Positions 35,165 through 44,431 are shown, counted from the first letter of the stretch. The stretch: DNA of 64,000 bases from Fontisubflavum oceani (GCF_030407165.1 NZ_CP129111.1:3528880-3592879), one strand, 5' to 3'. The notes: generated by a model not told the origin, from the letters alone. Program-made: numbers and translations.

Positions 35165-36379
35165 ATGGCAGAGGTGATTGATACCGATATTCTGGTCTCC
35201 GGCGGCGGCGTCGCCGGATTGATCGCAGCTTCGGCCTTTGGCCAGGCTGGGTTTTCCGTCATATGCGTCGATCCGGCGCCGCCGATCACAGAACGCGACG
35301 CCGAGGGCTCCGACCTGCGGACCACGGCGTTCTTGCAGCCTTCACAGACTTTCTTGAACAAAATCGGGCTTTGGGACCGGTTTGCGCCGTTTGCCATGCC
35401 GCTTCAGATCATGCGGATTGTGGATGCCGGCGGCGAGACCACAGAACCGCGCGTCGCGCATGACTTCAACGCCGCCGATATCTCGGATGCGCCCTTTGGG
35501 TGGAACTTGCCCAACTGGCTGCTGCGCCGCGAGATTCTATCTTTTCTCGACGCATTGCCCAATGTCGATTTCCGCCCCGGGACAGCGACGACTCAGGTTC
35601 TGACGCGGCAAGCCGAGGCACGTATTGGCTTGAGCGATGGCACGCAGCTGCGCGCGCGTTTGGTTGTCGCTGCCGATGGCCGCAACTCGCCGGTGCGCGA
35701 AGCGGTGGGTATCGACACAAAAACAATGCGCTATGGCCAGAAGGCGCTGGCCTTGGCGGTCACCCATCCCACGCCGCATGAGAATGTCTCTACCGAGATC
35801 CACCGCTCCGGCGGGCCGTTCACGCTGGTACCTTTGCCGGATTATGAGGGGCGCCCTTCCTCCGCCGTGGTTTGGATGGAGCGCGGACCAGAGACGAAAC
35901 GGTTGATGGCCCTCGACACCGCTGACTTCGAACGCGAAATGTCGGATCGCTCGGGGCATCTGTTTGGCCCGCTGACCCTGGTTTCGCGTCGGACAATCTG
36001 GCCGATCATCAGCCAATATGCGGAACGGATGGAGGCGGAACGGGTCGCTTTGATCGCCGAGGCTGCGCATGTGGTGCCCCCAATCGGCGCCCAAGGGCTC
36101 AATATGAGCCTTGGAGATCTGCGCGTGCTACTAGAGCTGGCCGAGGCGCATCGAGATGACCCCGGCGCGCGCGACCTGCTGAAAAAATATAACCGGATAC
36201 GCCACACGGAGGTTCTGGCCCGAGTGACGGGTGTGGATGCGCTAAACCGCGCGTCGATGGTCGAGGCGCAGGGGCTCCGCGATGCGCGGATGCATGCGCT
36301 GAACCTGTTTTATTCTGTGGCCCCAGTCCGCCGGGTGTTGATGCGGGCCGGATTGGGCACCTCTGGCCGCGCGCCCTGA
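35165..36379 (+). CDS. UbiH/UbiF/VisC-family FAD-dependent hydroxylase
   Basis: A 404-residue flavoprotein. ILVSGGGVAGLIAASAFGQA is the FAD dinucleotide fold, RARLVVAADGRNSPVREAVG the DG motif, and ALIAEAAHVVPPIGAQGLNM the GD-like C-terminal FAD motif (with A-A replacing G-D). The family adds ring hydroxyls during ubiquinone synthesis. The specific position cannot be fixed from sequence. The GD-to-AA change in the third motif is worth noting. Confidence 0.87.
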   Translation: MAEVIDTDILVSGGGVAGLIAASAFGQAGFSVICVDPAPPITERDAEGSDLRTTAFLQPSQTFLNKIGLWDRFAPFAMPLQIMRIVDAGGETTEPRVAHDFNAADISDAPFGWNLPNWLLRREILSFLDALPNVDFRPGTATTQVLTRQAEARIGLSDGTQLRARLVVAADGRNSPVREAVGIDTKTMRYGQKALALAVTHPTPHENVSTEIHRSGGPFTLVPLPDYEGRPSSAVVWMERGPETKRLMALDTADFEREMSDRSGHLFGPLTLVSRRTIWPIISQYAERMEAERVALIAEAAHVVPPIGAQGLNMSLGDLRVLLELAEAHRDDPGARDLLKKYNRIRHTEVLARVTGVDALNRASMVEAQGLRDARMHALNLFYSVAPVRRVLMRAGLGTSGRAP

Positions 36380-36392
36380 GCGCGGGGGCTGA

Positions 36393-37523
36393 TCAGGGGA
36401 AGACCTGATCCAACACCGCGCGAAGACGCGCCACCGCACCCTCCACGTCGTAGAGCTTATCGAGGCCAAAGAGGCCCAGGCGGAAGGTCATGAACCCCGC
36501 CGGTTCATCGACCTGCAAGGGCACGCCCGCCGCGATCTGCATCCCAAAAGCAGCAAACTTACTGCCGTTTTGAATGTCGGGATCATCCGTATAGCTGACC
36601 ACCACGCCCGGCGCGCCAAACCCGTCGGCGGCGACAGATTGGACGCCCTTTTCGGCCAAAAGCGCGCGGACAGCGCGCCCAAGTGCCCATTGGTTCTCTT
36701 TCAGCTTTTCAAAGCCGTATTCACGGGTTTCCAACATCGTATCGCGGAAGCCACGCAACGCATCCGTCGGCATCGTCGCGTGATAGGCATGGCCGCCACC
36801 TTCATAGGCCAGCATGATCTGATGCCATTTGTTCAGATCGACGGCAAAACTATTGGAACTGGTGCCCTCCATCCGGGCAACGGCCCGATCGGACATCATC
36901 ACAACCCCGGCGGAAGGGGACGCGGACCAGCCTTTCTGAGGCGCCGAGATTAGAACGTCGACACCTGTCGCCTTCATATCGACCCAGACACACCCCGAAG
37001 CGATGCAATCAAGCACCATCAGAGCCCCCACCTCATGGGCGGCGGCGGCCAGTGCGGTGACATACTCGTCGGGCAAGATAATGCCTGCGGAGGTTTCTAC
37101 ATGGGGGGCGAAAACAATATCGGGCTTTTCTGCCAGAATACGCGCCGTAACCTCTTCAATCGGGGCAGGCGCAAAGGGCGATGTGGCGGCATTTCCCGCC
37201 GCCCGCGCCTTCATCACCGTCGCCTCCCCCGCGAAATCTCCAGCGTCGAGAATTTGCGACCAACGGAAAGAGAACCACCCATTGCGGACCAGCAACACCT
37301 TGGCATCTTGGGCAAATTGCCGGGCCACGGCCTCCATCGCATAGGTGCCGCCGCCGGGGATGATCGCCACAGCATCGGCGTGATAGACCTCTTTCATCAT
37401 CGCGCCGATATCGGTCATCACGGTGCGGAAAGTCTGGCTCATATGATTGAGCGAGCGGTCGGTGAAAACGACCGAGTATTCCAGAAGCCCCTCCGGGTCG
37501 ACGGTGTCGAGAAGTGCGGTCAT
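36393..37523 (-). CDS. Class V aminotransferase (PLP)
   Basis: About 376 residues from the ATG preceded by GGAGGAT. SVVFTDRSLNHMSQTF, IIPGGGTYAMEAVARQF, and the PLP region VLDCIASGCVWVDMKATGVD with LISAPQKGWSASPSAG (lysine in QKGW) mark an alanine/serine-glyoxylate aminotransferase-like fold type I enzyme. The sequence as given reads through in frame from the upstream Lrp gene, but an own ribosome site and start lie at the junction, so I treat it as a separate gene. Substrate undetermined. Confidence 0.85.
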   Translation of the reverse strand: MTALLDTVDPEGLLEYSVVFTDRSLNHMSQTFRTVMTDIGAMMKEVYHADAVAIIPGGGTYAMEAVARQFAQDAKVLLVRNGWFSFRWSQILDAGDFAGEATVMKARAAGNAATSPFAPAPIEEVTARILAEKPDIVFAPHVETSAGIILPDEYVTALAAAAHEVGALMVLDCIASGCVWVDMKATGVDVLISAPQKGWSASPSAGVVMMSDRAVARMEGTSSNSFAVDLNKWHQIMLAYEGGGHAYHATMPTDALRGFRDTMLETREYGFEKLKENQWALGRAVRALLAEKGVQSVAADGFGAPGVVVSYTDDPDIQNGSKFAAFGMQIAAGVPLQVDEPAGFMTFRLGLFGLDKLYDVEGAVARLRAVLDQVFP

Positions 37524-37588
37524 TTCATCCTCCATCTGCTTGCGCCCATGGGTAGCGAGGTCCAGGCAAGCTGGCAACGGACGGAATG

Positions 37589-38045
37589 TCACCCCCGGGC
37601 CCGTGCGGCGCTCTTCGGAGAGGAGCACATTGGCCTCGACATTCCCGACCCCGGGCAGCGTCATGATCCGGCGGCGGAGCACACGCTCAAAATCGCTCAA
37701 ATCACGCGCGACAACCCGCAGGCGGTAATCGTAAAGCCCCAAGACATGCTGCACCGTCTGCACCTCTGGGATCGCCGACACGGCGCGCTCGAAATCTTCC
37801 AAGCTCACGCGGCCTTTCGTGGCAAGTTTCACACCCAAAAACACGGTCACACCGAAGCCCAGCTTCTCCGTGTCGAGGTCTAGACGGCGGGTTTGCCACA
37901 CGCGGGCTTCTTGCAACCGCTTCACACGACGCCATGCGGCGGGTTGGCTAAGACCGAACCGGCGACCGAGTTCAGAGGCTTTCAGCGTCGCATCCGCTTG
38001 CAGCGCGCGCAGGATATCACGGTCGATGGCGTCGAGATCGATCAT
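37589..38045 (-). CDS. Lrp/AsnC-family regulator, fused in frame to the aminotransferase by one extra base
   Basis: MIDLDAIDRDILRALQADAT and FGLSQPAAWRRVKRLQEARV form the Lrp HTH; VQHVLGLYDYRLRVVARDLS and MTLPGVGNVEANVLL form the RAM ligand domain. In the given sequence the frame continues for about 21 linker codons into the aminotransferase. A G4 run instead of G5 at 37592-37596 would give a TGA exactly where Lrp proteins normally end. It overlaps the next Lrp gene by 4 nt. Confidence 0.8.
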
Positions 38046-38497
38046 ATCGGCAAAGCCTCCGCGTCTTTGATCGTCGCCACATGCATCAGCGCTTCGATAT
38101 CGGCGATATGCGGTAAGGTCAGAATGCGCGCCCGATAGATCTCCTGATAATGCGGCATGGTCCGGGCAATCACCGTTAGACGCACATCGACACGCCCCAG
38201 AAAGGTTTGAATTTCCGTGACTTCCGGCACATCACGCGCGGCGGCGAGAAATTCGTCGAAGGCACGTGGATTGGTCTTGTCGAGCGTCACGCGGAGCGAC
38301 ACTTCCACCGTGAACCCAAGCGCAGGCCAGTTCAGGACCATCTGCTGACCACGCAAAACACCCTGCTCGCGCAATCGGTCGAGGCGTTTGTAGCAGGTGG
38401 CCACCGGGATACCGGTCGCCGTGCTGAGCGCCGCCATGGATTGCTCAGGATCGGCCTGGAGATGGCGGAGGAGTCGCCTGTCGCTGTCATCAAGCAT
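38042..38497 (-). CDS. Lrp/AsnC-family transcriptional regulator
   Basis: A 151-residue protein. MLDDSDRRLLRHLQADPEQS and TGIPVATCYKRLDRLREQGV form the N-terminal HTH; IQTFLGRVDVRLTVIARTMP is the C-terminal RAM domain. It is first in an operon with a second Lrp gene, sharing an ATGA overlap, and is divergent from ilvC across 140 bp, so control of branched-chain amino acid synthesis is plausible. Confidence 0.9.
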   Translation of the reverse strand: MLDDSDRRLLRHLQADPEQSMAALSTATGIPVATCYKRLDRLREQGVLRGQQMVLNWPALGFTVEVSLRVTLDKTNPRAFDEFLAAARDVPEVTEIQTFLGRVDVRLTVIARTMPHYQEIYRARILTLPHIADIEALMHVATIKDAEALPI

Positions 38498-38637
38498 AGA
38501 TATCTCTCGCAGTACTCCATATAGGCGAATGATTTTCTCGCATACTTAGCAAAACTTGCCAAGACTCATGCGATATCACGTCTTCTCCCCCGTATGGTCT
38601 GCGGCCAGAGAGACATGCCAGCAAGGAGCATCAAGAC

Positions 38638-39660
38638 ATGCGCGTGTATTACGACCGGGATTGCGACATCAACCTGATCAAAGACAAAAAAGTGGCCATT
38701 CTGGGCTATGGCAGCCAGGGTCACGCCCATGCGCTGAACCTGCGCGACAGCGGCGCGAAAAACGTTGTTGTGGCGCTCCGCGAAGGCTCCGCCTCTGCCG
38801 CCAAGGCTGAGGGCGAAGGTCTGAAAGTCATGGGCATTGCCGAGGCGGCGGCCTGGTGTGACCTCATCATGTTCACCATGCCCGATGAGTTGCAGGCCGA
38901 AACTTATAAGAAATACGTGCATGACAATCTGCGTGAAGGTGCGGCGATTGCCTTTGCGCACGGGTTGAACGTGCATTTTGGATTGATCGAGCCGAAGCCC
39001 GGCGTCGATGTGATCATGATGGCGCCGAAAGGCCCCGGCCACACGGTCCGCGGCGAATATACCAAAGGTGGCGGCGTGCCGTGCCTCGTCGCGGTCCATA
39101 ACGATGCCTCGGGTAAAGCTCTGGAACTTGGCCTCAGCTATTGCTCGGCCATCGGCGGTGGCCGCTCCGGCATCATCGAGACGAATTTCCGCGAGGAATG
39201 TGAAACGGATCTCTTCGGCGAGCAGGCCGTGCTCTGCGGCGGGCTGGTCGAGCTGATCCGGATGGGCTTTGAGACGCTGGTCGAGGCGGGGTATGAGCCC
39301 GAAATGGCCTATTTCGAGTGCCTGCATGAGGTGAAGCTGATCGTCGATCTGATCTATGAAGGCGGCATCGCCAACATGAACTATTCGATCTCCAACACCG
39401 CCGAATATGGCGAATATGTCAGCGGGCCGCGCATCCTGCCCTATGACGAGACCAAAGCCCGGATGAAAGCCGTTCTGACCGATATTCAGACCGGCAAATT
39501 CGTCCGTGATTTCATGGTTGAAAATGCTGTTGGTCAGCCCTCGTTCAAAGCCACGCGTCGCTTGAACGACGAGCATCAGATCGAGCAGGTCGGCGAGACC
39601 CTGCGCGGGATGATGCCTTGGATCTCCGCAGGCAAAATGGTGGACAAGGCCAAGAACTAA
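38638..39660 (+). CDS. ilvC: Ketol-acid reductoisomerase, class I
   Basis: A 340-residue enzyme of standard length with AAGGAGC upstream. KVAILGYGSQGHAHALNLRD is the NADPH Rossmann loop; the Mg2+-binding acidic residues lie in DLFGEQAVLCGGLVELI and the ECLHEVKLIVDLIYEGG segment. It converts acetolactate and acetohydroxybutyrate in valine, isoleucine and leucine synthesis. The upstream divergent Lrp gene is its likely regulator. Confidence 0.97.
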   Translation: MRVYYDRDCDINLIKDKKVAILGYGSQGHAHALNLRDSGAKNVVVALREGSASAAKAEGEGLKVMGIAEAAAWCDLIMFTMPDELQAETYKKYVHDNLREGAAIAFAHGLNVHFGLIEPKPGVDVIMMAPKGPGHTVRGEYTKGGGVPCLVAVHNDASGKALELGLSYCSAIGGGRSGIIETNFREECETDLFGEQAVLCGGLVELIRMGFETLVEAGYEPEMAYFECLHEVKLIVDLIYEGGIANMNYSISNTAEYGEYVSGPRILPYDETKARMKAVLTDIQTGKFVRDFMVENAVGQPSFKATRRLNDEHQIEQVGETLRGMMPWISAGKMVDKAKN

Positions 39661-39675
39661 GGCCAAACCAGGGGC

Positions 39676-40002
39676 ATGACCCCGGTTCAAAAACGCATCG
39701 TCAGATTGTCTATCGCGGTGGTGGCTCTCGGCCTGATCCTCGACGGCGGTCTGACGCACTTAACGGCGCGCACCCACGGGGACGCGCCGTTTGATTTGGT
39801 GTTTGAGGGGGAGCGCTATCTGGTTTGGCGGGGTGGCGACCCTGCGCCTGCGGACGCGGCCGTTGCCTTGCCCGATCCCGAAGGCTCGTTCGGCCTGACC
39901 GAACGATACACGCTGCCCGATGGCACGGAAGTCTCGTGCCGCTTCATCACCACCCGCAGTTGGTGCGGGCAAGGATGGGCCGTGGCGTACGCCACACCAT
40001 AG
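39676..40002 (+). CDS. Small exported or membrane-anchored protein, unknown
   Basis: A 108-residue protein with an N-terminal hydrophobic helix (RLSIAVVALGLILDGGLTHL) and a beta-rich domain with two cysteines (EVSCRFITTRSWCGQGW). It lies 15 nt after ilvC and may be co-transcribed. No family recognised. Confidence 0.65.
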   Translation: MTPVQKRIVRLSIAVVALGLILDGGLTHLTARTHGDAPFDLVFEGERYLVWRGGDPAPADAAVALPDPEGSFGLTERYTLPDGTEVSCRFITTRSWCGQGWAVAYATP

Positions 40003-40067
40003 CACGCACAGGTTTGGTGCGTTTTTGTTATCTTGGAACAAATCTACACGCGCCCATCTGCCCCGTC

Positions 40068-40637
40068 ATGACACATCTTGATATCCATACCCGCACGGGG
40101 TGGTGGCCCTCGGATGTGGAGACTTTGCTTGCGGAGTATCCACGGGAGGCCTGGCCCGATCACCCGCATTTCGCGCAATCCATTCGCAATTGGATGGGGG
40201 CTCATTTGGGCTTTCGCCAGTTGGGGGAACTGGTCCGGCTGGACACCGAGGCCTATCTGGGCAAAGCGCGCGCACCAGAAGACTACGGCGCGCGCTTGGG
40301 CTATTTCGGAAATCTCATGGTGCGCAATCTACACGGCCACCACACCTGGGAAGACCGGTCGTTTTTCCCGGAGATTCAGGACGTTGATGATCGGTTCGCA
40401 ACCGGGTTGGAGACATTGGAAAGCGACCATGACGCCTTGGATGAGATCTTGGAGCGGATCACCGGCCAAGCCAATCGGGTGATCAAACTGATCCAACTGG
40501 ACGAGCCCCAGGCCCGGGAAGAGGCCAAAACGCTAAGAGACACCGCGGCGGAGATCGAAGGGTTTCTGGCCCGGCATCTAGAAGATGAAGAAGACCTGAT
40601 CGTCCCAATCCTGCTGCATCACAAAATGCGAGGCTAG
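40068..40637 (+). CDS. Hemerythrin-like domain protein
   Basis: A 189-residue protein. Histidine and acid pairs typical of a four-helix hemerythrin/HHE bundle are present: HGHHTWEDRSFFPEI, LESDHDALDEIL, FLARHLEDEEDLIVPILLHH. Such proteins bind a di-iron centre and act in oxygen or nitric-oxide sensing or iron handling. The start was chosen at the ATG where the helical domain begins. Its end overlaps the convergent ArsR gene by 4 nt. Confidence 0.8.
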   Translation: MTHLDIHTRTGWWPSDVETLLAEYPREAWPDHPHFAQSIRNWMGAHLGFRQLGELVRLDTEAYLGKARAPEDYGARLGYFGNLMVRNLHGHHTWEDRSFFPEIQDVDDRFATGLETLESDHDALDEILERITGQANRVIKLIQLDEPQAREEAKTLRDTAAEIEGFLARHLEDEEDLIVPILLHHKMRG

Positions 40638-41317
40638 GGACCCGGAAACTGCGCCTCGAAAGCGCTTTGCCCGGCATCGGAAAACAGAACGGCGCGGCTT
40701 TTGGGGTCGCGTCGCGCCCAACCAAGCGCCTCGATCCGGGCGAAAAGGGCCCTGCCCAAAGAGCCCGCAAGATGGGAGCGACGCTCGGACCAATCGAGAC
40801 ACTCTCGGCAGAGCGGCGCCCGCCTTGCGCGCAGCTCGGGCAAATCCACTCCAAAGGCCATCATCGCCTCTTCGCCTGCCAGGCTCAACACGGGCCCAAC
40901 CTTGGTTTCCTCCACCAGGCCATGGGCCAAGAGACTGTCATAGAGCCGGATTCCCATAGCCCCCGCCAGATGATTGTAACACACCCGCGCATGGCGCAGC
41001 GCGTCATCACGCGGCCCGGTGCGGGTTCGGGCGCGGGACAGACCCGCGGAAAGACCCATCAACCGCTCCAACACCTCGGCCACTTCGTCATGGGCCAGCG
41101 CAAAATACTTATGCCGTCCCTGCTTTCGAGGTTTCAGCAACCCGCCATCGGCCAATTTCGCCAGATGCGCACTGGCCGTTTGGGCCGTTACGCCAGCCTC
41201 AACCGCCAACTCCGACGCGGTCAGCGCCCGACCATCCATCAGCGCAGTCAGGATATTCGCACGCGCCGGATCACCGATCAGCGCGGCAATGAAAGCAATA
41301 TCGGGCCCTTCTTTCAT
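40634..41317 (-). CDS. ArsR-family winged-helix regulator
   Basis: A 227-residue protein. The HTH (LIGDPARANILTALMDGRAL, GVTAQTASAHLAKLADGGLL, GRHKYFALAHDEVAEVLE) is at the N-terminus, and a longer C-terminal domain with a possible metal site (APLCRECLDWSERRSHLAG) follows. It is divergent from the NIPSNAP-ABM pair, which is probably under its control. Confidence 0.87.
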   Translation of the reverse strand: MKEGPDIAFIAALIGDPARANILTALMDGRALTASELAVEAGVTAQTASAHLAKLADGGLLKPRKQGRHKYFALAHDEVAEVLERLMGLSAGLSRARTRTGPRDDALRHARVCYNHLAGAMGIRLYDSLLAHGLVEETKVGPVLSLAGEEAMMAFGVDLPELRARRAPLCRECLDWSERRSHLAGSLGRALFARIEALGWARRDPKSRAVLFSDAGQSAFEAQFPGP

Positions 41318-41392
41318 AGTTCGACCATAACCGAAGCATTCGCGCAGGTCGATACGGTAGATCAGGCCGTGAGATCACAGAAAGGAACCTCG

Positions 41393-41716
41393 ATGCTCAC
41401 CTGTATCATTCGCTATCATATCGATCCGACCAAAAGGGACCAGTTCACGCAATATGCCCGCAATTGGGGCAAGGCGATCCCACGCTGCGGCGCCGATCTC
41501 ATCGGGTATTTCGCGCCACATGAAGGATCGAGCACTTTGGCCTATGGCCTCTACAATATCGATAATCTCGCCGCTTATGAGGCCTATCGCGCCCGCCTGG
41601 CCGCCGACCCACTTGGCCAAGAGAATTATGCCTTTGCTCAGAAAGAGAAATTCCTCTTGCGTGAGGATCGGACCTGGTTGAAACGGGTGTCTGACACTGA
41701 TGGAGACCGCCGATGA
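41393..41716 (+). CDS. NIPSNAP-family protein
   Basis: A 107-residue protein beginning MLTCIIRYHIDPTKRDQFTQ, with LIGYFAPHEGSSTLAYGLYN in the middle, the dimeric alpha-beta barrel pattern of NIPSNAP proteins. AAAGGA precedes the ATG by 6 nt. Translationally coupled (ATGA) to the ABM gene downstream. Catalytic role unknown. Confidence 0.83.
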   Translation: MLTCIIRYHIDPTKRDQFTQYARNWGKAIPRCGADLIGYFAPHEGSSTLAYGLYNIDNLAAYEAYRARLAADPLGQENYAFAQKEKFLLREDRTWLKRVSDTDGDRR

Positions 41717-42081
41717 TCGCCGTGATATTTGAGCTGTGGCCGAAAGCGGATCACCGCGACGCCTATCTGGACATCGCGGCGCGGATCAAGCCGGAGCTCG
41801 AGGCGCTGCCCGGATTTATCTCGGTCGAGCGGTTCGAAAGCCTGACCGAGCCCGGAAAACTGCTATCGCTTTCGTTTTTCGAAGATGAGCGCGCATTGGA
41901 GAGCTGGCGGAATCTACCTAATCATCGGGGGGCACAGACATCCGGCCGGGATCAGCTCTTTGCCGACTATCGGCTGCGTGTGGCGGGTGTGATCCGCGAC
42001 TACGGGATGTTTGATCGGACTCAAGCCCCCGACGACAGCGTGGCGATTCATGACACGCCCGACAATGGTCAGGGGGCATGA
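41713..42081 (+). CDS. Antibiotic-biosynthesis-monooxygenase (ABM) domain protein
   Basis: A 122-residue protein: MIAVIFELWPKADHRDAYLD, LEALPGFISVERFESL, LLSLSFFEDERALESWRN are the ABM ferredoxin-like fold signatures. Members include quinol monooxygenases and heme-degrading enzymes; this one cannot be assigned further. It overlaps both neighbours by 4 nt. Confidence 0.83.
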   Translation: MIAVIFELWPKADHRDAYLDIAARIKPELEALPGFISVERFESLTEPGKLLSLSFFEDERALESWRNLPNHRGAQTSGRDQLFADYRLRVAGVIRDYGMFDRTQAPDDSVAIHDTPDNGQGA

Positions 42082-43001
42082 GTCCAACCACCTTACCCAA
42101 CCCAGACCGGCCAGGTGCACTCAACTGGGCGCTCATCCTCGGCCTCGGCGTGATCTGGGGCACGGCTTTTATGGGGGTCTCAACCGCGCTCGAAGGCTTT
42201 GGCGTCTGGACGGTGACGGCTGGCCGGACCGCACTGGGCGCGCTGGCCTTGATCCTAGCCGGGCCGTTGATCGGCCAAGGGTTGGGGCAGATCAAAGGCA
42301 TGCGCGCGTGGGGGTACTCTATCGTGATCGGCACGGTTTCGGTCGCGCTGCCCTTTTCATTGCTCTCTTGGGGGTTGAGCCATGTGCCCTCGGCCTTTGC
42401 TGGCGTGGCAATGGGGGCGGTGCCGCTCTTGGTCTTGCCACTTGTCGCCATTTTCTCACCCGAGGAGGGCATTGGCCCCAAACGGATCGCCGGGGTCACC
42501 TTAGGCTTCTTTGGTCTTATTTTGTTGGTTGGCGACGGCGCATTCGACAGCACGGGGCGCGACGCAGAATGGCTTGGTCGGCTCGCCTGCATCGGCGCAG
42601 CAGGATGTTATGCAATCGGCTCGGTCATGACCCGGCGGGCGCCCCAAATGCCGCCGGTGAGCTTTGCGACCGCAACGCTGCTGGCCGCCGCCGTCGTGAT
42701 GATGCCCGTCGCGCTGATCACCGAGGGAGTGCCGACAGATTTTCCGGCCCTTCCAACCGCGGCGCTGATCTATGTCGCGCTTCTGCCCACCGGCCTTGCC
42801 GCGATCATTCGCGTGCGCGTGATCACCACGGCGGGCTCAATGTTCATGAGCCTGGTCAGCTATATGGTGCCGGTCTGGGCGGTGATTTTCGGGATCACTT
42901 TGATGGGCGAAGCCTTGCCCGCGACGCTCTTCTGGGCGCTCGGCCTGATCCTTGCGGGCATATTGCTCAGCCAATGGCGAAGCCTATTCGGCCCCCGTTA
43001 G
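42078..43001 (+). CDS. EamA/DMT-family transporter
   Basis: A 307-residue protein with ten membrane helices in two EamA repeats; LGVIWGTAFMGVSTALEGFG and PSAFAGVAMGAVPLLVLPLV belong to the first repeat, SYMVPVWAVIFGITLMGE to the second. Drug/metabolite exporter of unknown substrate. Third gene of the NIPSNAP-ABM operon, overlapping by ATGA. Confidence 0.88.
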   Translation: MSPTTLPNPDRPGALNWALILGLGVIWGTAFMGVSTALEGFGVWTVTAGRTALGALALILAGPLIGQGLGQIKGMRAWGYSIVIGTVSVALPFSLLSWGLSHVPSAFAGVAMGAVPLLVLPLVAIFSPEEGIGPKRIAGVTLGFFGLILLVGDGAFDSTGRDAEWLGRLACIGAAGCYAIGSVMTRRAPQMPPVSFATATLLAAAVVMMPVALITEGVPTDFPALPTAALIYVALLPTGLAAIIRVRVITTAGSMFMSLVSYMVPVWAVIFGITLMGEALPATLFWALGLILAGILLSQWRSLFGPR

Positions 43002-43459
43002 CAGGGCCGCGCCAGCACAAGAACCCATGTATTGCCCGCCCGTGCAAAGCCGAATTGCGAGGCGTTGGGGTTGACCATATTCGCTTGGTGGGCCGCGGAG
43101 TTGGTCCAAGCGGCGATCGCGCTTCGCGTATCAGTCTGCCCTTGCGCGACATTTTCCGCCGTGAAACAGGTTGTATATCCGGCCCGGTTCACACGATCGG
43201 TCAGGCTCGACCCATCGCTGCCGGTATGACTGATCCCTCCGGTCGCTGACATATCGTCGGCATGAGCCTGCGCTGCGGCCTGAAGCGCGGGGCTATGCAC
43301 CAAGGGGCGCAAGATGCCCGCGCCCGCCCGTTGCACCGAGATCAAGGTATTGGCCTGCGCGATCATCCCCGTCGACGAAAGCGGGACCCGTTCCGTCCCT
43401 GGCGCGGGGGCGCAGGCGGCAAGAGCTGTGACAAGAAGCAAAGCGGTGAAGCGGATCAT
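42998..43459 (-). CDS. CAP/SCP-domain lipoprotein
   Basis: About 153 residues. MIRFTALLLVTALAACAPAP is a lipoprotein signal with lipobox LAAC. The CAP fold has ALQAAAQAHADDMSATGGIS, HTGSDGSS, AENVAQGQ and WTNSAAHQANMVNPNASQFG, matching bacterial SCP-domain proteins. An ATG four codons earlier is an equal alternative. Convergent with the EamA gene, 4-nt overlap. Confidence 0.87.
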   Translation of the reverse strand: MIRFTALLLVTALAACAPAPGTERVPLSSTGMIAQANTLISVQRAGAGILRPLVHSPALQAAAQAHADDMSATGGISHTGSDGSSLTDRVNRAGYTTCFTAENVAQGQTDTRSAIAAWTNSAAHQANMVNPNASQFGFARAGNTWVLVLARPC

Positions 43460-43499
43460 GGCCTGTCTCATTCATTGGAACTGCGTTTGAGCGGAGTCT

Positions 43500-43537
43500 G
43501 CGGGAGCCGATGCCCATCCGCAAGGGGGTGCTCCCGC
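43500..43537 (-). terminator. Strong hairpin between histidinol-phosphatase-like and CAP genes
   Basis: GCGGGAGC (43500-43507) and GCTCCCGC (43530-43537) form a perfect 8-bp stem with a 22-nt loop, about 70 nt after the stop of the upstream gene. There is no T-tract, so it may be an attenuating or processing structure rather than a full terminator. Confidence 0.3.
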
Positions 43538-43606
43538 GCGAAAGAATTCGGCAGGGATCGGCTGTTGCCCAAATGAACGCTGCGCTCTCAGAGCAAGTCG
43601 CCAGAT

Positions 43607-44431
43607 TTAGGCAGGAACATCTCGCAGCAGAGCCAATGCCTCGGCATGCAAAATCGGGTTGGCCGCCGCAACAACGCGCCCGCCGGGATGGGCCGGCTCA
43701 CCTTGCCAATTGGTGACCACACCACCGGCGGCTTCGATCACCGCAATCGGCGCGGCGATATCATAGCTGTGCAGCCCCGCCTCGATCACCAGATCGACCT
43801 GCCCCGCCGCCAGAAGCGCATAGGCGTAGCAATCCATACCATAACGGGTCAGCCGGACCTGATCACGAACGGCCTCAAACCCGGCCCGCTCGGCAGCCGT
43901 TCCAATCTCAGGGAATGTGGTGAAGAGCACCGCTTCGGCAAGGTCGTCCGTCTGGCGTGTCTTCAGCGGTGCAACGCCATGGGGGCCCGCCACCTCAGCA
44001 TAGCCAAAACCACCTTCGAACCGCTCTCCGATGTAGGGTTGATCAATCAGCCCATAGATCGGCCCGGCCTCCGCCTGCAGGCCGATCAAGACGCCCCAGG
44101 TCGGGGTCCCGGCAATGAAACCGCGGGTGCCATCAATCGGGTCGAGCACCCAGGTTAGCCCGGATCGGTTCGGCACGTCTTCGTCTTCCTCGCCAAGGAT
44201 GCCGTCTTCGGGCCGGCGCTCCGCAAGCACGGCACGCATCGCCGCCTCGGCCTGCCGATCGGCCTGCGTTACGGGATCAAATCCCGCTTCTTGTTTGTTT
44301 TCCGTCACAAGGCCAGGCGCGCGAAAATACGGCAAGGTCGCCGCGCGGGCAGCGTCAGCCAGCGCATGCGCCACAGCGCGCAGTTCGTCAACGGGCATGG
44401 AATGATTTGCGGCGGGCGGCATAGGCGACAT
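43607..44431 (-). CDS. hisN: Inositol-monophosphatase-family phosphatase, probably histidinol-phosphatase
   Basis: A 274-residue protein. GEEDEDVPNRSGLTWVLDPI and DGTRGFIAGTPTWGVLIGLQ carry the Mg2+-binding E, D and D-G-T-R motif, and YDIAAPIAVIEAAGGVVTNW the second metal site. GTRGFITG-like spacing and length fit the HisN branch, which completes histidine synthesis in alphaproteobacteria lacking HisB phosphatase. A shorter start 11 codons in is possible. Confidence 0.82.
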   Translation of the reverse strand: MSPMPPAANHSMPVDELRAVAHALADAARAATLPYFRAPGLVTENKQEAGFDPVTQADRQAEAAMRAVLAERRPEDGILGEEDEDVPNRSGLTWVLDPIDGTRGFIAGTPTWGVLIGLQAEAGPIYGLIDQPYIGERFEGGFGYAEVAGPHGVAPLKTRQTDDLAEAVLFTTFPEIGTAAERAGFEAVRDQVRLTRYGMDCYAYALLAAGQVDLVIEAGLHSYDIAAPIAVIEAAGGVVTNWQGEPAHPGGRVVAAANPILHAEALALLRDVPA

